Assembly (NCBI GenBank): GCA_038734945.1
Contig: JAVYOA010000001.1
Span: 1 to 64,000, forward strand
Origin: Fervidicoccaceae archaeon
Lineage (GTDB): Archaea; Thermoproteota; Thermoprotei_A; Sulfolobales; Fervidicoccaceae
Direction of reading: 5' to 3'
DNA length: 64,000 bases
A program made the position numbers and the translations under genes. The notes under the pieces are model-generated. The model was not told the DNA's origin and did no database searches. It saw nothing but the letters and a program-made list of their open reading frames with translations. Below, piece by piece: positions 18,052-25,705 of this stretch; positions within the stretch are counted from its first letter, which is position 1, and the number at the start of each line of letters is the position of its first letter.

Positions 18052-18345
18052 CTATCCTCCTCCTTCTACTTGAAAAACGTCTATAGCATCGAACGTTATT
18101 CTGTCATGCTCTGACAGCCTGGCATTCTTTCCTCCTCTGAACGTGGCAGCTTCTCCATTTATCACAACGATTATCCCAGCTCTTGGTTCGCCGTTTTCCT
18201 GAAATAGAGCTGAAGCTTTAGAACCCAATCTGGTTCTAATCTTATCGTAGACGTCGGAGAGCTTATCGACATCGTTAATAGTTATTTCCTTTTCCCCTAC
18301 AATATCTATTAATCTTCCATAGAATCTTACTGTAACTGAGGCCAT
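18052..18345 (-). CDS. moaD: MoaD/ThiS-like ubiquitin-fold sulfur carrier
   Basis: A 97-residue beta-grasp protein. The N-terminal strand VTVRFYGRLIDIVG, the ING turn (VVINGEAATF), the DRITFDAIDVF segment and the terminal Gly-Gly-Gly are the marks of MoaD-type sulfur carriers. The C-terminal glycine is adenylated by MoeB/E1 and carries thiocarboxylate for molybdopterin, or is used for tRNA thiolation or protein modification. It is divergent from the molybdenum hydroxylase genes, which need molybdopterin, so a MoaD role is favoured. A TATTTAAAAA box at 18391-18400 serves as its promoter. A SAMP-type modifier remains possible. Confidence 0.82.
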   Translation of the reverse strand: MASVTVRFYGRLIDIVGEKEITINDVDKLSDVYDKIRTRLGSKASALFQENGEPRAGIIVVINGEAATFRGGKNARLSEHDRITFDAIDVFQVEGGG

Positions 18346-18425
18346 TCTGCTTAGCCCCGCTTTTCCTCAAACTAAAAGTATGTTGGCACTTATTTAAAAA
18401 GTTTGATTATAAAAAAAGAAAAATA

Positions 18426-18435
18426 ATTTATATAT
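18426..18435 (+). promoter_or_regulatory. TATA box of the molybdenum hydroxylase operon
   Basis: ATTTATATAT is centred about 43 bases before the ATG at 18474. This gives a leader of roughly 15-20 bases that includes CCAGGTGA as ribosome-binding site. It is divergent from the moaD promoter at 18391-18400. Confidence 0.5.
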
Positions 18436-18473
18436 CGATGACTCTGCAATAAATTCATTTGCTTACCAGGTGA

Positions 18474-20912
18474 ATGTTCTTGAGTGCAAATCAGTTCAAA
18501 ATAATAGGAAAGCCTGTGCCACCGCCCGATCTTTATGAGAAGGTGACAGCTTCTGCCCAATACGTCTTTGACATGGAATTCCCTGGTCTTCTCCATGCAA
18601 AGCTGGTAACTTCAAGAGAGCCGCATGCGAGAATAAAGAATGTGGATTTCAGTAAAGCCCTGCAGGTTCCTGGAGTAGTCACAGTTGCCGTAGGAAAGGA
18701 TTTTCCCTATAGACTTGGGATCTACGTGGGAGATAGAGATATCTTGGCCATAGACAAGGCTCTGTGGGTTGGTCATCCAGTTGCAGCTGTTGTTGCTGAA
18801 AACGTGAGGGCTGCTGAGAAAGCAATTGATTTGATTGAAGTTGAATATGATTCTCTTCCCCCTGTCTTTGATCCTGAAGATGCAATAAAGCCAGATGCCC
18901 CGATACTTCACCCTGATCTTGGAAAGTACAGGATCTCTCCAGCATTCAAGCCGATTCCTGGCACAAATATAGCGAATCTGTTCAAGCTTCAGAAAGGGCA
19001 GGGTGAAGCGGCTATAGATTCAGCTGATGTTGTTATTGAGAGAAACTTCAAGATACCGTTCATAACACATGCATATATGGAGACATGGAACACGATTGCT
19101 CACTATAAGGTAACTGGGGACGTGGAGATTTGGACCAGCAGTCAGTCGCCCTATGCTCCAAGGTACCTAACAGCCATGAGCCTTGGAATACCTGTTGGTA
19201 AGATCAAGATAAGGATCCCCTATGTCGGAGGGGGGTTTGGAGGAAAGGCTGGAATATTGAATGAGCCCCTTGTTGCAATGCTCTCAAAGAAAGCAGGCTA
19301 TAAGCCAGTGAAGCTAACCATGTCGAGAGCTGAGCAAATGAAGAGCATGCCAATAGTTGCAGGATATAGAGCAAAGGCAAAGATGGGGTTCAGAAAAGAT
19401 GGGAGAATAGTTGCCTATTCGGTGAGATTTCTATTCGACGGTGGAGCCTTTGCAGACTATGCAGTAAACGTTGCCAGGACAGCTGGATACGCATGTACAG
19501 GAGTTTACGATATGCCAAACGTATACTGCGAAAGCATAACTGCTTATACAAACAAAGTACCAACAACTGCCATAAGAGGATTTGGATATCCTGAAAACCA
19601 CTGGGTTCTTGAGAGAATGATGGATATAGGTGCCAAGGAGCTTGGACTAGATCCTCTGGAGATCAGAAGCAAGAACTTCCTGAGAATGGGTGACCCATCT
19701 TCAACTACTGGCTATGGAACCCCGATGAGGGCTGACCAGGGAGATCTTCCTGGAGTCATGAGAACTTCGGCTGAGCTCATAGAGTGGGGGAAGGAGCCTG
19801 AGCAGCCAAAGGAGCCCTGGAAGATAAGAGCTAAGGGGATAGCAGTTAGCTTGAAGGGGCCTAGTCAGCCTCCAAACGCTGTAGATGCAGCCATAATAAA
19901 GTTCAATGAGGATGCAAGCGTAGATGTAATGGTGGCAACTGGAAACTATGGACAGGGAACAGTCAATGCCCTCAGAATGCTTGTAGCTGAATACTTCGAT
20001 CTTCCTCTTGAGAAGGTTCATATATCATGGATGAACAGCACAGAGTGGAACCCATATACCTGGCAGACTGTGGGAAGTAGAAGCTTGTTTACCGTAGGAT
20101 CAGCACTTCTCGAAGCCGCTGAAGATGCCAAGAGACAGATCTTGGATGTTGCAAGTAAAGTTTTGAAGGTGAAGCCCGAAGAACTCGAAATTGCCGATGG
20201 CAAGGTGTACGTCAAGGGTGAGCCATGGTCGTCTGTGCCACTAACCGAGATTGTTATGGGATACACGTTCCCCAATGGTCAAGTATACGGTGGGCCAATA
20301 ATAGGAAGAGGAAAGCACTATCCTGCTGTGCTAAGCTACCTTGATCCCGATACTGGGCAGGCCCTTCCGATTAATACGGAGACTGGTCATTCCGAGCCAG
20401 GACATGTTACTGTTTTCTACACGTTTGGTTCAACAGCTGTTGAAATCGAACTAGATCTCCTCACTGGAGAGGTAAAGGTCCTGAAGGCTACTCAAGTCTA
20501 TGATTTGGGGAGAGTGATCAACCCATTGACAGCAGCTGGACAGGCATATGGAGGTCTCGTTATGGGGATGAGTAGGGCTCTGTTTGAGGAGATCATATTC
20601 GATGATACAGGTGGGGTGGCCAATCCTAACTTCAGCTTCTATTATATAGCCAGAGCTAAGGATGTTCCAGATGAAGTGATGGTCAAGTTCCTTGAGACGC
20701 CTCAAGCCAATGGACCTTTTGGTGCCAGAGGATTCTCCGAAAATGTGATGATAGCTGTCATACCCGCTATAGGCAACGCCATACAGAGAGCAACTGGAGT
20801 TGAGATAACCGAGCTCCCACTCACTCACGAGAGAGTTTGGAGAGCAATCAAAGAGCAGAGGCCGGACCTAATAGAAAAAGCGATTAAAGCGCTCAAGGAG
20901 TGGAAGGGGTGA
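18474..20912 (+). CDS. Molybdenum hydroxylase large subunit (xanthine oxidase/CO-dehydrogenase/aldehyde oxidoreductase family)
   Basis: The 812-residue molybdopterin-binding subunit of a heterotrimeric oxidoreductase. Landmarks are VGHPVAAVVAENVRAAEKA, the SQSPYAPR segment, the Mo-cofactor motif PYVGGGFGGKAG near residue 258, TAIRGFGYPENHWVLE near residue 365, and the late NGPFGARGFSEN with the base Glu region GFSE. The CO-dehydrogenase active-site loop with S-selenyl/Cys (VAYRCSFR in CoxL) is not seen. An aldehyde oxidoreductase such as the crenarchaeal glyceraldehyde oxidoreductase is therefore more likely than CO oxidation. The FAD and Fe-S subunits follow directly. Substrate unknown. Confidence 0.9.
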   Translation: MFLSANQFKIIGKPVPPPDLYEKVTASAQYVFDMEFPGLLHAKLVTSREPHARIKNVDFSKALQVPGVVTVAVGKDFPYRLGIYVGDRDILAIDKALWVGHPVAAVVAENVRAAEKAIDLIEVEYDSLPPVFDPEDAIKPDAPILHPDLGKYRISPAFKPIPGTNIANLFKLQKGQGEAAIDSADVVIERNFKIPFITHAYMETWNTIAHYKVTGDVEIWTSSQSPYAPRYLTAMSLGIPVGKIKIRIPYVGGGFGGKAGILNEPLVAMLSKKAGYKPVKLTMSRAEQMKSMPIVAGYRAKAKMGFRKDGRIVAYSVRFLFDGGAFADYAVNVARTAGYACTGVYDMPNVYCESITAYTNKVPTTAIRGFGYPENHWVLERMMDIGAKELGLDPLEIRSKNFLRMGDPSSTTGYGTPMRADQGDLPGVMRTSAELIEWGKEPEQPKEPWKIRAKGIAVSLKGPSQPPNAVDAAIIKFNEDASVDVMVATGNYGQGTVNALRMLVAEYFDLPLEKVHISWMNSTEWNPYTWQTVGSRSLFTVGSALLEAAEDAKRQILDVASKVLKVKPEELEIADGKVYVKGEPWSSVPLTEIVMGYTFPNGQVYGGPIIGRGKHYPAVLSYLDPDTGQALPINTETGHSEPGHVTVFYTFGSTAVEIELDLLTGEVKVLKATQVYDLGRVINPLTAAGQAYGGLVMGMSRALFEEIIFDDTGGVANPNFSFYYIARAKDVPDEVMVKFLETPQANGPFGARGFSENVMIAVIPAIGNAIQRATGVEITELPLTHERVWRAIKEQRPDLIEKAIKALKEWKG

Positions 20913-20918
20913 GATGAG

Positions 20919-21809
20919 ATGTCTGCACCTTACTTTACCCTGCCAGAATTCAAGTATGTGAAACCAGGGAGTCTAGATGAGGCATTGAAGTTGCTGAAGG
21001 AGAACGAGGGGGCAGCAAAGATAATGAATGGTGGAATAGGTCTCCTCGGCTTCATGAAAGAGAGATTGCTTGAGGCTCAAATTGTAGTGGACATAAAGGG
21101 AATTCCCGAATTGAAGAAAATTGAATACATTCCTGGAAAGGGTCTCCTTGTAGGAGCAACAGTCACTGCCAATGAAACTAAAGAGTTCCTGGAGCAAAAT
21201 CCCGAGCTGAAGGAGAAATATAGAGCTTTGTATGAAGCTGCTCAGGTCATGGCCGACGCAATAATAAGGAACAGGGCTACTTTAGTTGGAAACATATTGG
21301 AAGGCTTGCCCTATGTTGACATACCAGGACCAGCTGTTTTGTTTGATGCCGAGGTCCATGCTGTGAGTGCAGAAGGTGACAGATGGCTTCCTGTAGATGG
21401 GTTAGTTCTTGGACCAGCAACCACCAACCTGCTTCCGACGGAGATCGTTACGGAAATTCTATTTAGGGAACCTCCTGTAGGTGGAAGGTCTACCTATGTT
21501 AAGATGCAATCGAGAACTGAATACGGAATAGTCAATCTCTCTGCTCTCATTGCAAATCCAAATGATCCTGGGAAGAGAGATGTAAGGCTCGTGGTAACAT
21601 CTGCTACGCAGCTTCCCTACCGCGCAAGAGAATTTGAGGAGAGGCTCAAGAGAGCAGAGAGGATAGAGGATGTACTTGAAGGGGAGGTTGATAATATGAT
21701 AAGCAAGTTGGATGTAATAGAGGATCCGTATGCAAGTGCAGAGTTCAGAAAGCATCTGATCAAAGTTTTGACATTGAAAGCTATGAAGACCCTTCTCTCA
21801 GGTGAGTGA
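20919..21809 (+). CDS. Molybdenum hydroxylase FAD-binding (medium) subunit
   Basis: The 296-residue FAD subunit of the same complex. The N-terminal pattern FKYVKPGSLDEALKLLKENE, then NGGIGLLGFMKERL (isoalloxazine/pyrophosphate-binding glycine loop), and GATVTANE are typical. The second FAD loop reads RNRATLVGNI near residue 113, in place of the common TIGGNI. It transfers electrons from the Fe-S subunit to an outside acceptor. ATG 20919 lies 6 bases after the large subunit stop. Its TGA overlaps the GTG candidate start of the Fe-S subunit gene. Confidence 0.9.
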   Translation: MSAPYFTLPEFKYVKPGSLDEALKLLKENEGAAKIMNGGIGLLGFMKERLLEAQIVVDIKGIPELKKIEYIPGKGLLVGATVTANETKEFLEQNPELKEKYRALYEAAQVMADAIIRNRATLVGNILEGLPYVDIPGPAVLFDAEVHAVSAEGDRWLPVDGLVLGPATTNLLPTEIVTEILFREPPVGGRSTYVKMQSRTEYGIVNLSALIANPNDPGKRDVRLVVTSATQLPYRAREFEERLKRAERIEDVLEGEVDNMISKLDVIEDPYASAEFRKHLIKVLTLKAMKTLLSGE

Positions 21810-21811
21810 GA

Positions 21812-22282
21812 ATGGCGAGAACGATAACTTTCAGGCTAAATGGTAGGCAGAGAACAGTCCAAATAGAGGACAATGAAACTCTGCTGGAAGTGCTGAGGGA
21901 CAGGCTAGGAGAGACAAGCGTTAAGGCTGCATGCTGGAAGGGAGAATGCGGTCTGTGCACTGTACTCTTCAATGGGAGGCCTGTTAAGTCCTGCATGGTT
22001 CTAGGGGTCGAGGCAGATGGAGCTGAGATTATAACTGCTGCTGGTATAAGCAAGGATGGAGAGCTTGCTCCGATACAGAAGGCTTTTATCGAGCATGGAG
22101 CGTTTCAGTGCGGCTTCTGCACTCCAGCGTTTGTAGTTGCATCGCACTATTTCCTTCAGAAGAATCCAAACCCAACCAGGGAGGAAGTCAAGGAATTCCT
22201 GAGCGGAATACTCTGCAGATGCACAGGCTACAAGCAAATAATCGATGCAATAATGGATGCAGCTAAGTACTACAGAAAATAA
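21812..22282 (+). CDS. Molybdenum hydroxylase 2Fe-2S (small) subunit
   Basis: A 156-residue ferredoxin-type subunit with two [2Fe-2S] clusters. The plant-ferredoxin cluster is seen in CWKGECGLCTVLFNG plus a later Cys in VKSC. The C-terminal cluster is in FQCGFCTPAF and GILCRCTGY. It passes electrons from the molybdenum site to FAD. ATG 21812 is preferred (MARTITFRLNG) because GGTGAGTGAG precedes it; GTG 21806, overlapping the FAD gene stop, would add two residues. Gene order large-FAD-FeS is shared with other crenarchaeal clusters of the type. Confidence 0.92.
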   Translation: MARTITFRLNGRQRTVQIEDNETLLEVLRDRLGETSVKAACWKGECGLCTVLFNGRPVKSCMVLGVEADGAEIITAAGISKDGELAPIQKAFIEHGAFQCGFCTPAFVVASHYFLQKNPNPTREEVKEFLSGILCRCTGYKQIIDAIMDAAKYYRK

Positions 22283-22306
22283 CTTTTTTTGAAACTTTTT
22301 TCCTGG

Positions 22307-23191
22307 TTATATAAAAGTGCTCAATGCAAATAGAATAAGTGTTGTTCCCAGGAACATAGTGAACCCTCTGAATATCTTCTTTGCCAGCTCCTTCTCAGAG
22401 CTTCTGATGTACTTCAGCTGCAGAGCTATAAGGTACAGAGCTATTGCTGAGACTAAAGCTACCGTCCATAGCTTCACTATTTTGCTGGTCCAAAGAAGTG
22501 CTATTAGAGCTATCATCATGAGAGTTACAGCTATGGAAATAGCACCTGTTTTCTCCCTTCCGACTATTATGGGGAACATCGGAACCTTGGCCCTTATGTA
22601 ATCCTCGGAATAATATGATGAAATGTACCATATATGATTCAGGGACCACATTGAAATTATCATCATGAGCACTATTCCTCCGCTCAGCGGAGAGCCAGGA
22701 TGGGCGAGCCAACCTCCCAGAGAGGGTGATCCTCCAGCTAGGCTACCAACAACAACGCTGAGGGAGGTCCTCCGCTTTAAAAGATATGTATAGGCAACAA
22801 GGTCTATGAATGTTCCTAAAAGGCCTGCTAGTAAGACCGCGAAGTTTATCAGAGCAGATGCTCCTAAACCTATGAGCAAGCAGGCTGAGGAAAATGCCAA
22901 GGCCTCCTTTTCTTTAAGCTTTCCAGAAGGAAGCGCTCTCTTGGAAGTCCTTTTCATTATTCCATCTATATCTCTATCCAAATACATGTTGAAGCCTGTG
23001 GTCCCTGCTATGGTGAAGTACAGCGATATTGTCAATATTGCTAGAATTGCTAGGTCTATGTTGCCACCGGAGGACATGATATATGCAATTATCCCAGAAA
23101 GCACCAGGAAGGCTGTTTGAGTCGGCTTGAAGAGATCGAGGAAAACTGCTGAGAGATTCAATGATCTTCCCCACTTCTGAAGTGATCCCAA
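22307..23191 (-). CDS. ctaB: Protoheme IX farnesyltransferase (heme O synthase)
   Basis: A 294-residue UbiA-family membrane prenyltransferase with about eight or nine helices. The aspartate-rich motif NMYLDRDIDGIMKRT with the following RALPSG is specific to heme O synthases, which attach farnesyl to heme b for heme-copper oxidases. A second family motif is YLLKRRTSLSVVVGSLAGG. The start is uncertain: ATG 23191 lies inside thiL (34-base overlap), while an in-frame TTG at 23161 would overlap the thiL stop by only a few bases and give 284 residues. It is last in a taw3-thiL-ctaB operon. No oxidase genes are in the window. Confidence 0.85.
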   Translation of the reverse strand: MGSLQKWGRSLNLSAVFLDLFKPTQTAFLVLSGIIAYIMSSGGNIDLAILAILTISLYFTIAGTTGFNMYLDRDIDGIMKRTSKRALPSGKLKEKEALAFSSACLLIGLGASALINFAVLLAGLLGTFIDLVAYTYLLKRRTSLSVVVGSLAGGSPSLGGWLAHPGSPLSGGIVLMMIISMWSLNHIWYISSYYSEDYIRAKVPMFPIIVGREKTGAISIAVTLMMIALIALLWTSKIVKLWTVALVSAIALYLIALQLKYIRSSEKELAKKIFRGFTMFLGTTLILFALSTFI

Positions 23192-24147
23192 CCTTCTCCC
23201 AGTATCTCTTTTCCTTTGTAAAATATTTTTCCATCTCCCCTGAGCGCCCTGCCTATCTCAAGGCATCTGATCCCAACTGCCCTACATGCTTCAATAACTC
23301 TTTCAACGGGCTCGCTTGTTGTGAAAATTATCTCGTACTCCTCTCCTCCAAACAAAGTTGCCTGAAGAGGATCTACGCTGAACTTTCTCAATAGTTTTCT
23401 CATGTAATTCGATATGGGTATTCTGCTCAGCTCAATTGAGATTTCGCTGCTTTCAGCAATTAGCCTGAGGCTCTTTGCCAAACCATCGCTGGAGTCTATT
23501 GCTGAGTCTATTCGAATCAATCTAGCTAGCTCTGAAAATGATGTCACGGCAGCTGGACGAAAGCTTAGAAGCCTCCTAGATGCCTTTTTCCAGGCTCCAC
23601 TCACAAAGAGATTGTAGAGGAGGCCAGGTTTGCCATAACCATTCTGCACTGTTGTAAATACTTTGTCTCCGGGATTGGCCCCATTTCTTGGAATAGGATA
23701 GCCTGAGGAAAGCTTTCCTATTGCTGCTACGTCAATCCATATTTCTCCCCTGCTTGAATTCAGATCTCCTCCGAGGAATGAAGCTTCATACCAGTGAAGT
23801 GCTTCTCTTATTCCCCTGGCGAGATCCTTGACTGTGCTTAGCTCCATGTTTCTCGGAATACCCAAGCTGTATACTATGCCCACTGCTCTGTAGCCTTTAG
23901 CAGAAAGATCGCTTATGGGACCTGTAACTGCTCTCCATCCCCAGTCCCTCAAGCTTTCCCATGGGTAGCGACTCATGCTCTCGCTGTAGCCATCTATTTT
24001 AACAGCGATTTCGCACCCATCTAGGGCCTGCACGTCGTCCTCTGTTGGAAAGCAGGCATTCCTATTAATGACGGGCTTCAGAATTCTCAAAATGCTCCGT
24101 ATGGTCTCGATTTCTCCCAGCTCAAATACTTTCTTGCTTCTCCTCAA
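23158..24147 (-). CDS. thiL: Thiamine-monophosphate kinase
   Basis: A 329-residue ThiL of the AIR-synthase-related fold that makes thiamine diphosphate from thiamine monophosphate and ATP. Typical segments are FELGEIETI at the N-terminus, AVKIDGYSES, DWGWRAVTGPISDLSAKG (metal-binding Asp), GGDLNSS near residue 129, SAIDSSDGLAKSLRLI near residue 218 and FGGEEYEIIFT near residue 270. Family members usually have VxxTDxxVE where this one has IDGYSES, a modest divergence. The start is TTG within the end of taw3 (26-base overlap). Confidence 0.9.
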   Translation of the reverse strand: MRRSKKVFELGEIETIRSILRILKPVINRNACFPTEDDVQALDGCEIAVKIDGYSESMSRYPWESLRDWGWRAVTGPISDLSAKGYRAVGIVYSLGIPRNMELSTVKDLARGIREALHWYEASFLGGDLNSSRGEIWIDVAAIGKLSSGYPIPRNGANPGDKVFTTVQNGYGKPGLLYNLFVSGAWKKASRRLLSFRPAAVTSFSELARLIRIDSAIDSSDGLAKSLRLIAESSEISIELSRIPISNYMRKLLRKFSVDPLQATLFGGEEYEIIFTTSEPVERVIEACRAVGIRCLEIGRALRGDGKIFYKGKEILGEGWDHFRSGEDH

Positions 24148-24727
24148 GCAAAAGCTCCCTCAGCTTCTCATTAAGTCTTTTCAACCTTTCCCTTCCCTCG
24201 AGTATAGATCCATTAATTATGGATAGCAAATCAGATAGAGAGGCTTCATTAATAAATATTTTAGCACTGTCTCTGAGAGGCACGAATAGCTGGGTGCCGC
24301 TTATTAGCTCAACCATGAAGCAACCCTCCGATGCACTCATTATGCCGGAGTGCTTGAAGCCAGAAGCTCTGGCAGCAATAAGGAGCTTCTTTGCTTCTTC
24401 TAGATCTCTAGAGCATATGTGGATTATTGGCCCACTTACTATTAGCCATAGGAGTTTTTTTGGCTCGAATTCAATTAGCTTCTTGAGCTCTTCGACGGTG
24501 ATCTCCCCATGCTTCTTGAAGAGAACTGGCTCTTCGTCCTCTCTTCTCCAGGGATAGTCGGAATCAACAGCTGTGATCCTTCCAATGCATGATGATGTTG
24601 TGTAGCTCCTCTTTCTAGAGTTTATCAAGCTCAACGTATCCTCAATTCCTGGGTCAAGGTATCCTATCTCCCTATCGGCTCTAATTCTTTCGAGGAATTC
24701 TGTCTTTCTCTTTTCCCAAGCATCCAT
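24122..24727 (-). CDS. taw3: tRNA wybutosine-synthesis methyltransferase Taw3
   Basis: A 201-residue protein of the TYW3/Taw3 family, which methylates the 4-demethylwyosine-type base at position 37 of tRNA-Phe. The motif TTSSCIGRITAVDS near residue 42 and SGPIIHICSRDLEEAKKLL followed by GFKHSGI are diagnostic. In an archaeon with tRNA-Phe wyosine derivatives, it acts with Taw1 and Taw2. The coding region opens a three-gene minus-strand operon with thiL and ctaB. The ATG start gives MDAWEKRKTEFLERI, which matches the usual N-terminus. Confidence 0.92.
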   Translation of the reverse strand: MDAWEKRKTEFLERIRADREIGYLDPGIEDTLSLINSRKRSYTTSSCIGRITAVDSDYPWRREDEEPVLFKKHGEITVEELKKLIEFEPKKLLWLIVSGPIIHICSRDLEEAKKLLIAARASGFKHSGIMSASEGCFMVELISGTQLFVPLRDSAKIFINEASLSDLLSIINGSILEGRERLKRLNEKLRELLLEEKQESI

Positions 24728-24915
24728 TTTCAGCTGCCCCTACAGCTCATTATCCTTCTACATTTTTAACCTCCATCTCTTTCTTTTAATAAAATGGGTC
24801 TCGGGTCTGCGAGCATTACCCATGATGGACCACGAACATTTTCCATGTAGAAAGTTCAGAGATCATTTGCTTAAAAACCTAGATCCATTACTAAAATTTT
24901 GTTGGTGGAAAGAAA

Positions 24916-25092
24916 GTGAAGAGATCGGGGACAGCTCTCATAACATGTAAGGTTCCGTACGAGATGGCTAAAGAGATAGACGAGCTTGTGAGCAGGGGAC
25001 GCTTTGAGAGCAGAAGCGATGCAATAAGATTTGCCATAGGTCTCCTCCTTTCCACAAATCAAGCAGAAGAGGAGCAGAATAGTGCCGTCTGA
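24916..25092 (+). CDS. Ribbon-helix-helix (CopG/Arc-like) DNA-binding protein
   Basis: Starting at GTG 24916, this 58-residue protein has the pattern LITCKVPYEMAKEIDELV, then GRFESRSDAIRFAIGLLL. That is a short beta strand followed by two helices with the usual R-F-x-S-R-S-D-A turn of ribbon-helix-helix repressors. A GGTGGAAAG ribosome-binding site precedes the GTG, and a TATA-like GCTTAAAAAC lies near 24869-24878. Its end overlaps the following winged-helix gene by 11 bases, suggesting translational coupling. The target is unknown. Confidence 0.82.
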   Translation: MKRSGTALITCKVPYEMAKEIDELVSRGRFESRSDAIRFAIGLLLSTNQAEEEQNSAV

Positions 25093-25336
25093 GAGCAGAG
25101 AGTCTACGGGCGACAGGAAGAAGCTGTATCCCGATTTAAACGAAACAGAATATAGGGCCCTTGTTTACTTCATGAACAATATATCAGTAGGGGAGATCCT
25201 CGCAATAAGGGAGCTGGAGAGCATTGTTGGTATAAAGGATCCGAGGGCTGTAATTGATTCTCTAATAGCAAAGGGATATATTGAAAGAGGTGCTGGTTGT
25301 TTCAATCTATCAAGGCGGAAATTCCCACACAAATAA
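25082..25336 (+). CDS. Small winged-helix protein coupled to the RHH gene
   Basis: An 84-residue protein starting at GTG 25082. LNETEYRALVYFMNN is followed by EILAIRELESIVG, KDPRAVIDSLIAKGYIERG and a short beta wing FNLSRRK. This is the helix order of a small winged helix, in which PRAVIDSLIAKGYIE would be the recognition helix. Its start lies inside the ribbon-helix-helix gene, so the two are made from one message. I do not recognise a named family. It may act with its neighbour at one operator or be a transcription factor on its own. Confidence 0.7.
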   Translation: MPSESRESTGDRKKLYPDLNETEYRALVYFMNNISVGEILAIRELESIVGIKDPRAVIDSLIAKGYIERGAGCFNLSRRKFPHK

Positions 25337-25424
25337 ATAGAGATTGGAGAAAGGGTTAACAATCAGTTTTGGAATTAACTGTATTTCATGATCCTGCTCC
25401 AAGAAATTGGGCTAGAATTTGTAA

Positions 25425-25434
25425 AGATTTATTA
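25425..25434 (+). promoter_or_regulatory. TATA box of tRNA-Val
   Basis: AGATTTATTA lies about 35 bases before the mature 5' end of tRNA-Val, the usual distance for archaeal tRNA promoters. Confidence 0.4.
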
Positions 25435-25464
25435 GACTTACTTCAAAGTAATAAAGGCTCAGAA

Positions 25465-25539
25465 GGGCCCGTCGTCTAGCCTGGTTAGGACGCCGCCCTG
25501 ACACGGCGGAGGTCCTGGGTTCGAGTCCCAGCGGGCCCA
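25465..25539 (+). tRNA. tRNA-Val (GAC), no intron
   Basis: The cloverleaf is complete: acceptor GGGCCCG pairs with CGGGCCC and is followed by discriminator A. The D arm holds GGTTAGGAC. The anticodon stem CCGCC/GGCGG encloses loop CTGACAC, giving anticodon GAC. The T arm is CTGGG-TTCGAGT-CCCAG. No CCA is encoded, and the anticodon loop is continuous. The remaining gap sequence from 25540 to 25705 shows nothing else recognisable. Confidence 0.96.
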
Positions 25540-25705
25540 CTACTTTTCAAGCTTCTTGAAATACCTGCTATTGGAGGCTCAATAGAAACTAAATGAATGA
25601 GGCAGAGTTTCGCCCATTTTTCTCTGGATTTCTAAGTGGAGCTAAGCATAATACCCTAGTTCAATTTTTATTGCATAGGAGATCCTTTCACAGCCACTGA
25701 AATTT

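Noticed and set aside
18474-20912. Carbon monoxide dehydrogenase large subunit
   Set aside because: The CoxL-specific active-site loop with Cys is not visible, so only the broader molybdenum hydroxylase family is claimed.
24728-24915. Possible C/D box guide RNA near ATGATGG at about 24820
   Set aside because: A C-box-like string occurs, but no D box CTGA lies at a suitable distance, so the pattern is incomplete.
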